Source of the DNA: Pseudomonadota bacterium
Lineage (GTDB): Bacteria; Myxococcota_A; UBA796; CAJQPC01
NCBI GenBank assembly: GCA_024228935.1
Contig: JAAESX010000231.1
Location: 56,172 to 120,171 of the forward strand
Length of the DNA stretch: 64,000 bases
Direction of reading: 5' to 3'
Part shown: positions 8,516 through 16,806 of the stretch, piece after piece
Position numbering within the stretch: position 1 is the stretch's first letter
Layout: the number at the start of each line of letters is the position of its first letter
Notes under the pieces: model-generated
Told to the model about the DNA's origin: nothing
The model's database searches: none
The model's input: only the letters and a program-made list of their open reading frames with translations
Program-made: the position numbers and the translations under genes

Positions 8516-9145
8516 ATGACCCGCATCGCTCTCACCGCCCTGCTCGCACTCTTCGGCTGCGCCTCGACCGAGGTCGCGGCCGGCACCCAGGCCTCGGCCC
8601 CCGTCGAAGCTGGCCAGGCCGAAGCGGTCTTCGCCGGCGGCTGCTTCTGGTGCATGGAGTCGAGCTTCGAGCAGCTGCCCGGCGTGCTCGCGGTGGAGTC
8701 CGGGTACACCGGGGGCAAGGAGCCGAACCCCACCTACGAGGACGTCGGGTACCACCGGACGACCCACTACGAGGCCATCCGCGTCGTCTACGACCCGAAG
8801 ACGACCGACTACGACGCGCTGCTCACGGCGTTCTGGCACAACGTCGATCCGACCCAGGCGAACGGGCAGTTCTGCGACAAGGGCGACCAGTACCGGACCG
8901 GCATCTTCACCTCGGACGAGGGCGAGCAGGCCAAGGCGGTCGCCAGCCGCGAGGCCGTCCGAAAGCAGCTGGACCGCACGATCGTGACCGAGGTCCTGCC
9001 GGCGGCGACGTTCTGGGTCGCCGAGGAGTACCACCAGGACTTCTACCTGAAGAAGCCTGAGCACTACATGCGCTACCGCATCGGGTGTGGGCGGGACGCT
9101 CGTTTGCAGGAGCTGTGGGGTAGCTCCCCCGGCCACGGTGGTTAG
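8516..9145 (+). CDS. msrA: Peptide-methionine (S)-S-oxide reductase, exported
   Basis: MsrA reduces methionine-S-sulfoxide in oxidised proteins. The catalytic motif GGCFWCME is at residues 41-48 (catalytic Cys43), followed by SGYTGG, PTYEDV and HAE-like HYEAIRV and VDPTQANGQFCDKGDQYRTGIF, all canonical. The N-terminus MTRIALTALLALFGCAS is a lipoprotein signal (Cys15), so this copy probably works in the periplasm on an anchored protein. A CGGAGG ribosome site lies six bases before the ATG. The thioredoxin-like gene follows nine bases later and may supply reducing power. Confidence 0.95.
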   Translation: MTRIALTALLALFGCASTEVAAGTQASAPVEAGQAEAVFAGGCFWCMESSFEQLPGVLAVESGYTGGKEPNPTYEDVGYHRTTHYEAIRVVYDPKTTDYDALLTAFWHNVDPTQANGQFCDKGDQYRTGIFTSDEGEQAKAVASREAVRKQLDRTIVTEVLPAATFWVAEEYHQDFYLKKPEHYMRYRIGCGRDARLQELWGSSPGHGG

Positions 9146-9154
9146 GTCCCGGGC

Positions 9155-9556
9155 ATGGCTACCATCGACCTGACCGAAGCGACCTTCGAGCCCACCATCC
9201 TGGAGAACGACGTCGTCATCATCGACTTCTGGGCGGACTGGTGCGGACCCTGCAAGGCGTTCGCCCCCACCTTCGAGGCGGCGAGCGAGAAGCACACCGG
9301 CGTGACGTTCGCCAAGGTGGACACCCAGGCCCAGCAGGGCATCGCGGGTGCGCTGCAGATCCGCTCCATCCCGACGCTCATGGTCTTCCGCGAGAAGATC
9401 CTGCTGTTCCGCCAGTCCGGCGCTCTCCCGGCCCAGGCCCTCGACGAGGTCCTCACCAAGGTGCAGGAGCTCGACATGGACGACGTTCGCAAGCAGGTCG
9501 CCGAGGCCCAGGCTGCCGAGGCCGCCAAGGCTGCCGAGGCTGCTCCCGAGGCCTGA
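9155..9556 (+). CDS. Thioredoxin
   Basis: The 133-residue protein has the thioredoxin fold with the active site WCGPC at residues 29-33, DFWADWCGPC before it, and the cis-Pro motif SIPTLMVF. It lacks a signal peptide, so it is probably cytoplasmic. An unusual C-terminal tail (about residues 108-133) is rich in Ala and Glu and may form a helix. It lies nine bases after msrA; since MsrA is recycled by thioredoxin in known systems, the pairing fits, although the MsrA copy looks exported. Confidence 0.93.
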   Translation: MATIDLTEATFEPTILENDVVIIDFWADWCGPCKAFAPTFEAASEKHTGVTFAKVDTQAQQGIAGALQIRSIPTLMVFREKILLFRQSGALPAQALDEVLTKVQELDMDDVRKQVAEAQAAEAAKAAEAAPEA

Positions 9557-9558
9557 AT

Positions 9559-9605
9559 CTGTCCGGCACTCGCGTAGAGGGCGGACAGAGACTGTCCTCG
9601 GACAG
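9559..9605 (+). terminator. Twin CTGTCC/GGACAG hairpins after trx
   Basis: CTGTCCG (9559-9565) pairs with CGGACAG (9582-9588), and a second copy CTGTCC TC GGACAG (9592-9605) follows at once. The repeated stem sequence could form two alternative hairpins. No U-run follows, so a Rho-independent role is uncertain. Confidence 0.4.
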
Positions 9606-9647
9606 CGGTTGGCTCTGAAGAGGCGATCCGGCGGGTGAGAGTGGGCC

Positions 9648-9974
9648 ATGGCTCCGCTCGACACCTGGATGGATCTTCCGCACATGGCCCCCGACCAGTG
9701 GGCTCTGTCGTGGGCTCTTCGACACCACCGCAACTGGCGCTGGCAGCTCCAGATGGGCGAGATCTACCCGGACGGGTCGTTCTGCCGGCACGAGGGCGTC
9801 ATCGCTCGCATCGACGAGCCGCTGCCGATGCTGCTCGACGACCCGACCGCCGGTCGGCTGTTGAGCCAGCTCGCTTCGACCGGCGAGGGCTGGACCGAGG
9901 ACCTGTCCGCCGTCCTTCGCGGCTGCCCCGACTGGCGGGAGGCGGTGGCCCGGACGCTGCTGCGGCGCTGGTGA
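9648..9974 (+). CDS. Hypothetical 108-residue protein
   Basis: A small soluble protein, Trp-rich at its N-terminus (WMDLPHMAPDQWALSWALRH, RNWRWQLQM), with no signal peptide or known motif. Codon use is the same high-GC3 pattern as its neighbours and it fills the gap between trx and the convergent pseudokinase gene. I do not recognise a family; it could be a small adaptor or inhibitor. Confidence 0.6.
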   Translation: MAPLDTWMDLPHMAPDQWALSWALRHHRNWRWQLQMGEIYPDGSFCRHEGVIARIDEPLPMLLDDPTAGRLLSQLASTGEGWTEDLSAVLRGCPDWREAVARTLLRRW

Positions 9975-9986
9975 CCGAGCACCGGC

Positions 9987-12900
9987 TCAGCCCACGGGGA
10001 TGGGCTCCAGCAGGAGCCGGATCTGCGCGATCTCCTCGGACATCCCGAGCATCCGGTACTGCCGGAGCGCGTGGTCGAGCAGCTGGCGAGCCCGCTCGGG
10101 CTGTCCGCGCTGCGCGAGCATCGAGCCGGTTCGGGCGCTGATGAGCCCGATGTCCTGGTGGACGAACTCGCTCTCCATCAGGAGCGCGATGCCCATGCCG
10201 TAGTGGCTGTCGAAGCCGGCCCAGTCCGCCTCGTCGACGAACGCCGCGAGCATGTAGACGTGGCAGGCACCCAGGCGACCCCGAGAGTTCAGGGCCTCGA
10301 GCCGTGTCACGGCTTCGGCCAGCGACGTGCCGGCTTCAGCGTAGCGCTCCTGGAGCAGCAGCACCATGCCCTGGTTCATCAGGGCGTTGGCGCCCAGGGC
10401 GCTGCCGCTGGACGTGCAGATCCGTGTGCACGACCGGAAGTTCCGCTCGGCGTCGAGCAGGTCGTCGTAGGCGCGGGCCAGCGTGCCGAGGCTGTTGTAG
10501 CAGGAGGCCGCGCCCCAGGGATGCCCGAGCGCCTCGAACTCCCGACGGGCCTGGTTGAGCAGGACGGTCGCCAGCTCCAGGTCGCGTCGCCGGATCGCGA
10601 GGTCACCCAGTCCGCGGATGGACTCGGCCATCCCGATGCCGTCGTCGTGCTTCTGGCAGAAGCTGCGGCAGTGCTCGTAGCGCAGCTCGGCGTCGTCGAA
10701 GGCACCCAGGTCGCCGAGCACGCCGGCGCTGACCAGCCGCGCTCGAGCCAGCAGGCGGTCGTCGTTCTCGCGCTCGAACAGCCCCTCGGACTGGGTCAGG
10801 CAGCCGAGGGAGAGGCCCAGATCCCCCAGCTCGCGTGCCGCGAGTCCGAGTTCCAGCAGCGCCTTGCCCAGGAGCATGCCGTCGTTGCACCAGCGTGCGC
10901 GCTGCTCGGCCTTTCGAGCCAGCTCCAGCGCGTCGTCGGACCGCCCCTGACCACGGCGGATGCTGGCCAGGAGTGTCCAGCCGATGGTCCGGCGGAAGTC
11001 GTCCGCGATGCTGTGCTGTCGCTCGAGCGAGGACTCCCACAGGTTGACCAGGCGCTCGGCGTGCTCGAAGTCCCCGAGCAGGGCGCGCTCCTGTGCGGCG
11101 GTGACGAGTGGCTCGAGCGCGAACTCGATGTCGCCCGCGCCCAGATGATGGAGCGCCCGTCGCTCGGCGGCCCCAGCACCGGTGTCGCCGGCGAGCACCA
11201 CGGCGCAGGCGCGGTGATGGGCCTCGACGCGGCCCTCGCGTCGGGCCAGCTTCTCGAGCGCCTGCTGCATGCTGACGTACGTGAAGTGGAAGGCGGACGA
11301 GCCCTCGAGCCGCAGGAGCTCGCGGTCCGCCAGCTTCGCGATCAGATCGAACCCGGGCGTGAGGCCCCAGTTCCGGCAGACCTCGCGCCACTCGGACAGC
11401 ACGACCGTCCGGCCGAGGACGGCGGCGATCTCCATCGAGAGCCAGTCCGGGCTGGAGCGGCTGGGGATGGTGACGCCCAGGCGGTCGAGCCAGACGGCGT
11501 CCATCGCGTCCGGCAGATCGAGCGGTCGATCGGAGAGCACCTCGAGCCGGCCGTCGGCCCCGCGACGCACGAGACCGCGCTCTTGCCAGGCCTCGACGAG
11601 CTGGACGGCGTGGAGCGGGTTGCCGTGGGTCCGGAAGGCGAGGCGGTGGGCCAGCTCCTCGGGCACGCCCAGATGGTCGCGGGCGAGCACGACCTGGTCC
11701 TCGACGGCCAGCTGGTCGAGCGTGATGAGCGAGCCCTTGGGGCCCGAGCTCGCGAGCAGGTCGTCCACCGCGAAGCGGTTGGGGTCGTCCGGCTCCTGGC
11801 GGGTGGTCAGGACGACCAGCACGGGGAGCTCGTCGCCCAGCTCGACCAGGCTGCGGGCGAAGCCGACGGCCTCGAGCCCGCTCTCGACGTCCTCGAGGCA
11901 CAGGATGACCGGTCGGCGAGGACCGCCCGGTGGGTCGGAGCACGCCTGCAGGAAGCGCCTGACCATCGCGTCGCGCAGGCTGCCGTCGGTCCGCAACGAG
12001 TCCCGACGTTCGCGCACGATCAGGTCGACGATGCCGCGCTGCTCGTACACCGAGTCGATGCCCATCGAGCCCAGCCCGGCGAGCACGCGCCACTGGAGCT
12101 GCTCGCCCTCGAGCCCGCGCACGTCCAGGTAGTCGACGATGGCGCCTGACAGGCCCCCTCGTCCCTGGCTGTGTCCGTACTCCGAGCGCAGGACCGTCGC
12201 GACGCCCGTCTCGTGGGCCCGGTTGCAGAGCCAGTCGGCCAGCGCGGTCTTGCCGACACCCGCCTGGCCGCGCAGGACGATGACCCGTGCGTTCCGCGTC
12301 TCCTGGACCCGGGTGAGGCCCTCCCAGAGCTCGCGGCAGATCTCGTCGCGACCGACCAGGTTGTCGCTGCTGCCACGGGAGCGTCGGGCGGTACGGCCCT
12401 GGCTGACCATGGGCGCATAGATGTCCGAGGTCGTTCCCTCGAGCGAGAGCAGGACGCGGCGCGCGTCGGCCACGCGAAGCAAGCGGTTCCGACGGTCGAC
12501 CAGGCGCTCCACCCAGGCCTGGACGACGGAGTTCTCGGCCAGCACTTCGGCGCCGAGCGCGCTGCGGACCAGGCGGGCGAGGGCGTAGAGGTCCGTCCAG
12601 GGACCGGTGTCCCGCCAGCGCCCCTGGCGCAGCTCAGGGGCGCGCTCCTCGGACTCGCTGTCCCAGGTCAGCCGGCGGTCGCGCATCGCGGCGAGTCGGA
12701 GGCCCGGCTCGCGGATGCGGACGGTCCCGTCGGGCGCGATCTCGATTCCACCGGGGCCCAGGTCGCCGTGGATGGTCCCGCGGGCGTGCAGGTGTCCGAG
12801 CGCATCCAGGATCTGCATCACGACGCTGCGCAGCTCACGCCAGGACAGCGTCAGCTCCTGCAGGCTCTTGCCCGAGGGGGCCTCGGTGATGGCGTAGAGC

Positions 12901-13166
12901 TGACCCGTCGGGATCATCCCGCCGCTGTTGCGGCTCTGCTCGTCGCCGGCCACGCCGAACTCGAGCACCGGAGCCACCCCGGGGTGGTCGATGCGCGCGA
13001 GCTTGCGAATGGCCTCACGGACGGCCGAGTACGGCCCCGCGACCGACGGCGGGAACACGCGGATGAGCGCGTCCTCGCCGTGGAAGGTGCCCGCCCACAG
13101 AGACCCGAGCGGTCCATCCCGAAGGAGGACCCGCACGTCGAGCTTGGGAGCGGTCGATCGGCTCAT
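9987..13166 (-). CDS. Pseudokinase-ATPase-TPR regulatory protein
   Basis: The 1,059-residue protein has a kinase-like N-terminal domain (to about 260), an AAA/STAND-type ATPase domain with Walker A GQAGVGKT (300-307) and Walker B-like VILCLEDVE, and a long C-terminal TPR array. The kinase core looks dead: the usual VAIK lysine is ALIR, the catalytic HRD loop is HGDLGPGG (His133) and the DFG position reads REPG. The layout resembles myxobacterial kinase-ATPase-TPR sensors, but here the first domain more likely binds a partner or nucleotide. The ATG at 13166 overlaps the upstream gene's stop (ATGA), so both are one operon. Confidence 0.88.
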   Translation of the reverse strand: MSRSTAPKLDVRVLLRDGPLGSLWAGTFHGEDALIRVFPPSVAGPYSAVREAIRKLARIDHPGVAPVLEFGVAGDEQSRNSGGMIPTGQLYAITEAPSGKSLQELTLSWRELRSVVMQILDALGHLHARGTIHGDLGPGGIEIAPDGTVRIREPGLRLAAMRDRRLTWDSESEERAPELRQGRWRDTGPWTDLYALARLVRSALGAEVLAENSVVQAWVERLVDRRNRLLRVADARRVLLSLEGTTSDIYAPMVSQGRTARRSRGSSDNLVGRDEICRELWEGLTRVQETRNARVIVLRGQAGVGKTALADWLCNRAHETGVATVLRSEYGHSQGRGGLSGAIVDYLDVRGLEGEQLQWRVLAGLGSMGIDSVYEQRGIVDLIVRERRDSLRTDGSLRDAMVRRFLQACSDPPGGPRRPVILCLEDVESGLEAVGFARSLVELGDELPVLVVLTTRQEPDDPNRFAVDDLLASSGPKGSLITLDQLAVEDQVVLARDHLGVPEELAHRLAFRTHGNPLHAVQLVEAWQERGLVRRGADGRLEVLSDRPLDLPDAMDAVWLDRLGVTIPSRSSPDWLSMEIAAVLGRTVVLSEWREVCRNWGLTPGFDLIAKLADRELLRLEGSSAFHFTYVSMQQALEKLARREGRVEAHHRACAVVLAGDTGAGAAERRALHHLGAGDIEFALEPLVTAAQERALLGDFEHAERLVNLWESSLERQHSIADDFRRTIGWTLLASIRRGQGRSDDALELARKAEQRARWCNDGMLLGKALLELGLAARELGDLGLSLGCLTQSEGLFERENDDRLLARARLVSAGVLGDLGAFDDAELRYEHCRSFCQKHDDGIGMAESIRGLGDLAIRRRDLELATVLLNQARREFEALGHPWGAASCYNSLGTLARAYDDLLDAERNFRSCTRICTSSGSALGANALMNQGMVLLLQERYAEAGTSLAEAVTRLEALNSRGRLGACHVYMLAAFVDEADWAGFDSHYGMGIALLMESEFVHQDIGLISARTGSMLAQRGQPERARQLLDHALRQYRMLGMSEEIAQIRLLLEPIPVG

Positions 13167-14080
13167 CGACGTCTCCGCACCAGCGCCAGCCCGATGAGGG
13201 CGAACAGCGCGGCTCCGGACAGGGGCGTCGCCGAGGCGCAGCCGCACGAGCCGGTGAGCTCGCCGGGGGGCGGATCCGTCGACGGGTCGTCGGAGTCCTG
13301 GCCGCTGTCGGGCGTGGGCTCGTCGTCGTCGCAGGCGCTGCCGATGCCGTCGTCGTCCAGGTCGGCCTGGTCGGTGTTCGCGTCGTCGGGGCAGTTGTCG
13401 GTGTCGTTCGGGACGTCGTCGTCGTCGCTGTCGAGCCAGCGGACCTCGATCCACTCCGAGCCCGAGTACGCGCCGCCCTCGCCGTAGCCCGAGTTGTACG
13501 CGTACAGCCCCGACTGGCCGGGGCCGAGCGGGTCGTCGTCGTCGACGTCGATGACCTTCCGGCCGTCGAGCGAGCCGACGATGTGCCCGCCCTCGAGGGA
13601 CATGCTCAGCTCGAAGTCGGTGTCGTCGCGCTCGGCCGACTCCTCGGCGAGGACGGTCGCTTCGCCGTCCTCGACGCGCAGCAGCATCAGCGTGGGTCGG
13701 TCGACCCCCCAGACGGGCGGCGGGGACGAGTCCTCCGAGTAGACCAGGGCGTAGAAGTTCCCATCGTCGACTCGGGCGGCGATGCCCACGGCGTCGTCGT
13801 CGTAGGCCCAGAGGCTGGCCTCGAGCTCGCCGTCGCCGATGCTTTCGCCCTGGACGATCCAGTTGTCCTGGGGGCCGTCGACGTCGTAGTCCTCGGTCTC
13901 GGCGTAGTCATCGGTCAGCGAGATGGCCTGGCCGCCATCGGTCACGTACCAGGGGTCGACGCTGTAGCCAGCGTCCCACCCCTCCTCGACAAGGGTGTTT
14001 CCGGAGCTGCCGTAGTCGTCGACGGACCAGGCGTCGATCGTTCCAGCCAGCGGTTCAGCGCAGAGTAGGAGTAGGGTCAT
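13163..14080 (-). CDS. Exported MYXO-CTERM protein with thrombospondin type 3 repeats
   Basis: The start chosen is the ATG giving a short signal peptide (MTLLLLCAEPLAG). The body (about 30-200) looks like a concanavalin/LamG-type beta sandwich similar to thrombospondin C-terminal modules (GQSGLYAYNSG, IEVRWLDSD). Next comes a calcium-binding TSP3 repeat (DSDDDDVPNDTDNCPDD) and a Pro/Asp/Ser linker. The last 30 residues are the MYXO-CTERM pattern: SCGCAS, a hydrophobic helix and RRRR. Family knowledge predicts processing at the Cys by a myxosortase and surface lipidation. It is the first gene of the operon with the pseudokinase regulator. Confidence 0.85.
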   Translation of the reverse strand: MTLLLLCAEPLAGTIDAWSVDDYGSSGNTLVEEGWDAGYSVDPWYVTDGGQAISLTDDYAETEDYDVDGPQDNWIVQGESIGDGELEASLWAYDDDAVGIAARVDDGNFYALVYSEDSSPPPVWGVDRPTLMLLRVEDGEATVLAEESAERDDTDFELSMSLEGGHIVGSLDGRKVIDVDDDDPLGPGQSGLYAYNSGYGEGGAYSGSEWIEVRWLDSDDDDVPNDTDNCPDDANTDQADLDDDGIGSACDDDEPTPDSGQDSDDPSTDPPPGELTGSCGCASATPLSGAALFALIGLALVRRRR

Positions 14081-14141
14081 CAGACCCCAATGATGCCGCC
14101 ACCTGCACCGGCCTTGCACGGAAAGGCTGTTAAGAGTCGGC

Positions 14142-15929
14142 ATGCCGCATCGCGATCTGCGGGACTTCATGACTGCGCTGCGTGCCGATGGGCAGCTGGC
14201 GGACGTCGAGGTCCCCGTCGACACCTACCTCGAGGCCGCCGAGATCCACCGCCGCGTCATCGCTGCGGGAGGACCGGCCCTCCACTTCATGAAGCCGCAC
14301 CATCAGGGGGGGCGAGGCGGGTTTTCCGCTGGTCACGAACCTCTTCGGTACCAAGGACCGGGTCGACCTGGCGTTCGGGCGACGGCCGATCGAGTTCGTC
14401 GAGCGCACAGCACAGCTTCCGCACGCGCTCATGCCACCGACGCTGAGCAACATCTGGGCCCAGCGAGACTGGATCTCCGACGCGCTGACGATCGGGCTGC
14501 GGAGCGTTGGGCGGGGGCCGGTGACCGAGCAGATCGACTCCCCTCCGGGGCTCGACCGGCTAAGGACGACGCGGGCGGCTTCATCACGCTGCCCCTGGTC
14601 TACACCGAGCACCCCGACGACGGCTCGCACAACCTGGGCATGTACCGGATCCAGCGTCACGACGATCGGACGACCGGAATGTAGATCCAGATCGTCCGCG
14701 GCGGGGGTGCGCATCTGCACGTCGCCGAGCAGCGTGGCGAGGACCTCCCGGCGACCATCTTCGTCGGCGGACCGCCGGCGCTCATCGTCTCGGCCATCGC
14801 GCCGCTGCCCGAGAACGTGCCGGCGCTCATCCTCGCCAGCCTGCTGATGGGCGAGAAGCTGCCGCGCACCCAGGCCGAGGGGCACCCCCATCCGCTGGTG
14901 GCTGGCGCCGAGTTCGCGCTGATGGGCCGAATCGCCGCGAACGAGCGTCGGGACGAGGGGCCGTTCGGTGACCACTACGGCTACTACAGCCTGAAGCACC
15001 CGTACCCGGTGTTCCACTGCGAGCAGTTGGCCCACCGGAAGGACGCCGTGTTCCCGGCGACGGTCGTGGGCAAGCCCCGCCAGGAGGACTTCTACATCGG
15101 GGACTACCTGCAGGAGCTGCTGTCGCCGCTCTTCCCGCTGGTGATGCCCACCGTGAAGCAGCTCTGGAGCTACGGCGAGACCGGGTACCACTCGCTGGCT
15201 GGGGCCGTCGTCCGGGACCGCCATCACCGCGAGGCGATGACCAGCGCGTTCCGTATCCTGGGCGAGGGCCAGCTCTCGCTACAGAAGTTCCTCCTGATGA
15301 CCGATCAGGACGTCGACCTGAAGGACTTCCCGGCGCTGCTCGAGGCGGTGCTCGAGCGGTTCCAGCCCGAGACCGATCTGTATGTCTTCGCGAACCTGTC
15401 CATGGACACGCTGGACTACACGGGGCCCGAGGTCAACAAAGGCAGCAAGGGCGTCATGATCGGCCTGGGCGTGCCGGTCCGGAAGCTGCCGCGTCAGTAC
15501 AGGGGCGAGCTGCCACGGCCGCTGGTGCGGGCTGAGGTGTTCTATGGCGGATGTCTGGTGGTCGAGGGTCCCGCCTGGGCCGAGCTGCCGGATCTGTACG
15601 ATGTCGTGCTGAAGGGCGGCTTCGAGGAGTGGCCGCTCGTGGTGCTCGGGGGCGACGCCGCCCAGGCCGTTCGGACCCCTGAGCGGTTCCTGTGGACCAC
15701 GTTCACCCGGTTCGAGCCGGCGGCGGACATCCACGCACAGACCCGCGTGCATCGGAACCACATCGTGTACTCTGGACCGGTGGTCATCGACGCCCGACTG
15801 CGGCCGACGTACCCGGACGAGCTCTTCTGCGATCCGGACACGGCGAGGCTCGTGAGCGACCGGTGGAACGAGTACTTCCCGAACGGTGGAGTCGAGATGG
15901 GTGACAGCGACGTCGCGGATCTCGGGTGA
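14142..15929 (+). pseudogene. UbiD-family decarboxylase, two frameshifts and one in-frame TAG
   Basis: UbiD enzymes use prenylated FMN for reversible decarboxylation of aromatic or unsaturated acids, including quinone precursors. MPHRDLRDFMTALRADGQL, PLVTNLFGTKDRVDLAFG, FITLPLVYTEHP, SLLMGEKLPRTQAEG and NLSMDTLDYTGPEVNKGSKG are characteristic. The frame is lost in a run of seven G at about 14304 and regained near 14555. An in-frame TAG at 14682-14684 replaces a residue in the cofactor-region motif TGM-x-IQIVRGGG. Corrected, the product would be about 595 residues, normal for menaquinone-type UbiD proteins. It may be a real pseudogene or an error-rich consensus. Confidence 0.8.
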
Positions 15930-16678
15930 TCTGGCTCCTCGCCTGCAGTCGCTTCCTGGGAGACCCTGTGTCCGAGCCCCCCGTCGAGCCCGAGCCTCCC
16001 GCCGACGCCGCCGAGGGCTTCCCAGGCAGCGCGGATGTCCTGGGCTACGAGCCCACCTTCGGCGACCTGGTCGAGCGCGAGGCGCTGTACGTGGTCGCGC
16101 CGTTCTCCGGTGGCAAGCGCCTGCAGGCCGTCCAGCTCGTCTTCGACGACGGGACCTCGTGGATCCGCAGCTACCGACCGCTCATCAGCGAGTACGAGTT
16201 CATCGACAAGCGGGTGGTCGTCACCGGCCGGCCGTATGAGAACTCGCCTTATGTCCAGAGCGTGGGCGGCACACACTTCGAGGTCGAGACCATCGCGCTC
16301 GCGCCCGGCGAGACGGCCTGGGACTCCATCCCGACGGTCCTTCCGGCTCCGCCGCAGGTCCGGACCGCCGCGGAGCTCGAGGCCCGTCAGGACCTGTGGG
16401 CTCACGTCGTCGGGACCCTGTCGTCCGTCGACTACGACGGACACACCCATGCCGCGGTGCTGGTCCTCGACGACGGGACGTCGGTTCCCTTCGTGCTCTT
16501 CGCGCCCACGAGCTTCGGGCCCGACCTGCGTGACGAGGACCCGAAGACCTGGGTCGGCCGGCGCATCACGGCGCTCGGCCGGGTCTGGGACGACGCTGGC
16601 ACCCGCAGCCTCGGGCTCGCCAACGTGTGCGAGGGCGAGGTCACGAGATGCCACATGACGCTCGACAACGCGCGCTGA
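15926..16678 (+). CDS. Putative lipoprotein coupled to ubiD
   Basis: The 250-residue product starts at a GTG that overlaps the UbiD stop (GTGA). No earlier in-frame start exists, so the signal peptide is only six residues before the Cys (MIWLLAC). After an acidic Pro/Glu linker there are two repeated beta-rich halves, each with a LVFDDGTSWI/LVLDDGTSVPF strand and an RVVVTGRPYE/RRITALGRVWD segment. This resembles tandem OB-fold-like domains. Function unknown. Confidence 0.75.
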   Translation: MIWLLACSRFLGDPVSEPPVEPEPPADAAEGFPGSADVLGYEPTFGDLVEREALYVVAPFSGGKRLQAVQLVFDDGTSWIRSYRPLISEYEFIDKRVVVTGRPYENSPYVQSVGGTHFEVETIALAPGETAWDSIPTVLPAPPQVRTAAELEARQDLWAHVVGTLSSVDYDGHTHAAVLVLDDGTSVPFVLFAPTSFGPDLRDEDPKTWVGRRITALGRVWDDAGTRSLGLANVCEGEVTRCHMTLDNAR

Positions 16679-16733
16679 TCCGGGGCAAATGCCACCCTGA
16701 ACGCGGGGCATAACGCCCACATCATTGTGTTTC

Positions 16734-16749
16734 CGCCCGATATCGGGCG
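16734..16749. promoter_or_regulatory. 16-bp perfect palindrome upstream of radical SAM gene
   Basis: CGCCCGATATCGGGCG is a perfect inverted repeat 57 bases before the start of the radical SAM gene, in a 128-base intergenic gap. It could be an operator for a dimeric regulator. A loop-less palindrome makes an RNA hairpin less likely. The gene's ribosome site AGAGGA (16797-16802) lies just before its ATG. Confidence 0.45.
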
Positions 16750-16806
16750 TTTCGGACCGGTACGGTTCTTGCTTGGGATCTCCGGAACGCCAACTCCAGA
16801 GGACCG

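Noticed and set aside
8516..9145. MsrA/MsrB fusion
   Set aside because: Only MsrA motifs are present; the protein ends soon after the MsrA fold with no MsrB Zn or catalytic motif.
10071..12149. Plus-strand open frame of 692 codons opposite the pseudokinase gene
   Set aside because: High-GC antisense shadow; the minus strand has clear Walker and TPR motifs.
14682..14684. Programmed amber readthrough or pyrrolysine in UbiD
   Set aside because: The same gene also has two frameshifts, and other genes use TAG as a normal stop, so damage or error is simpler.
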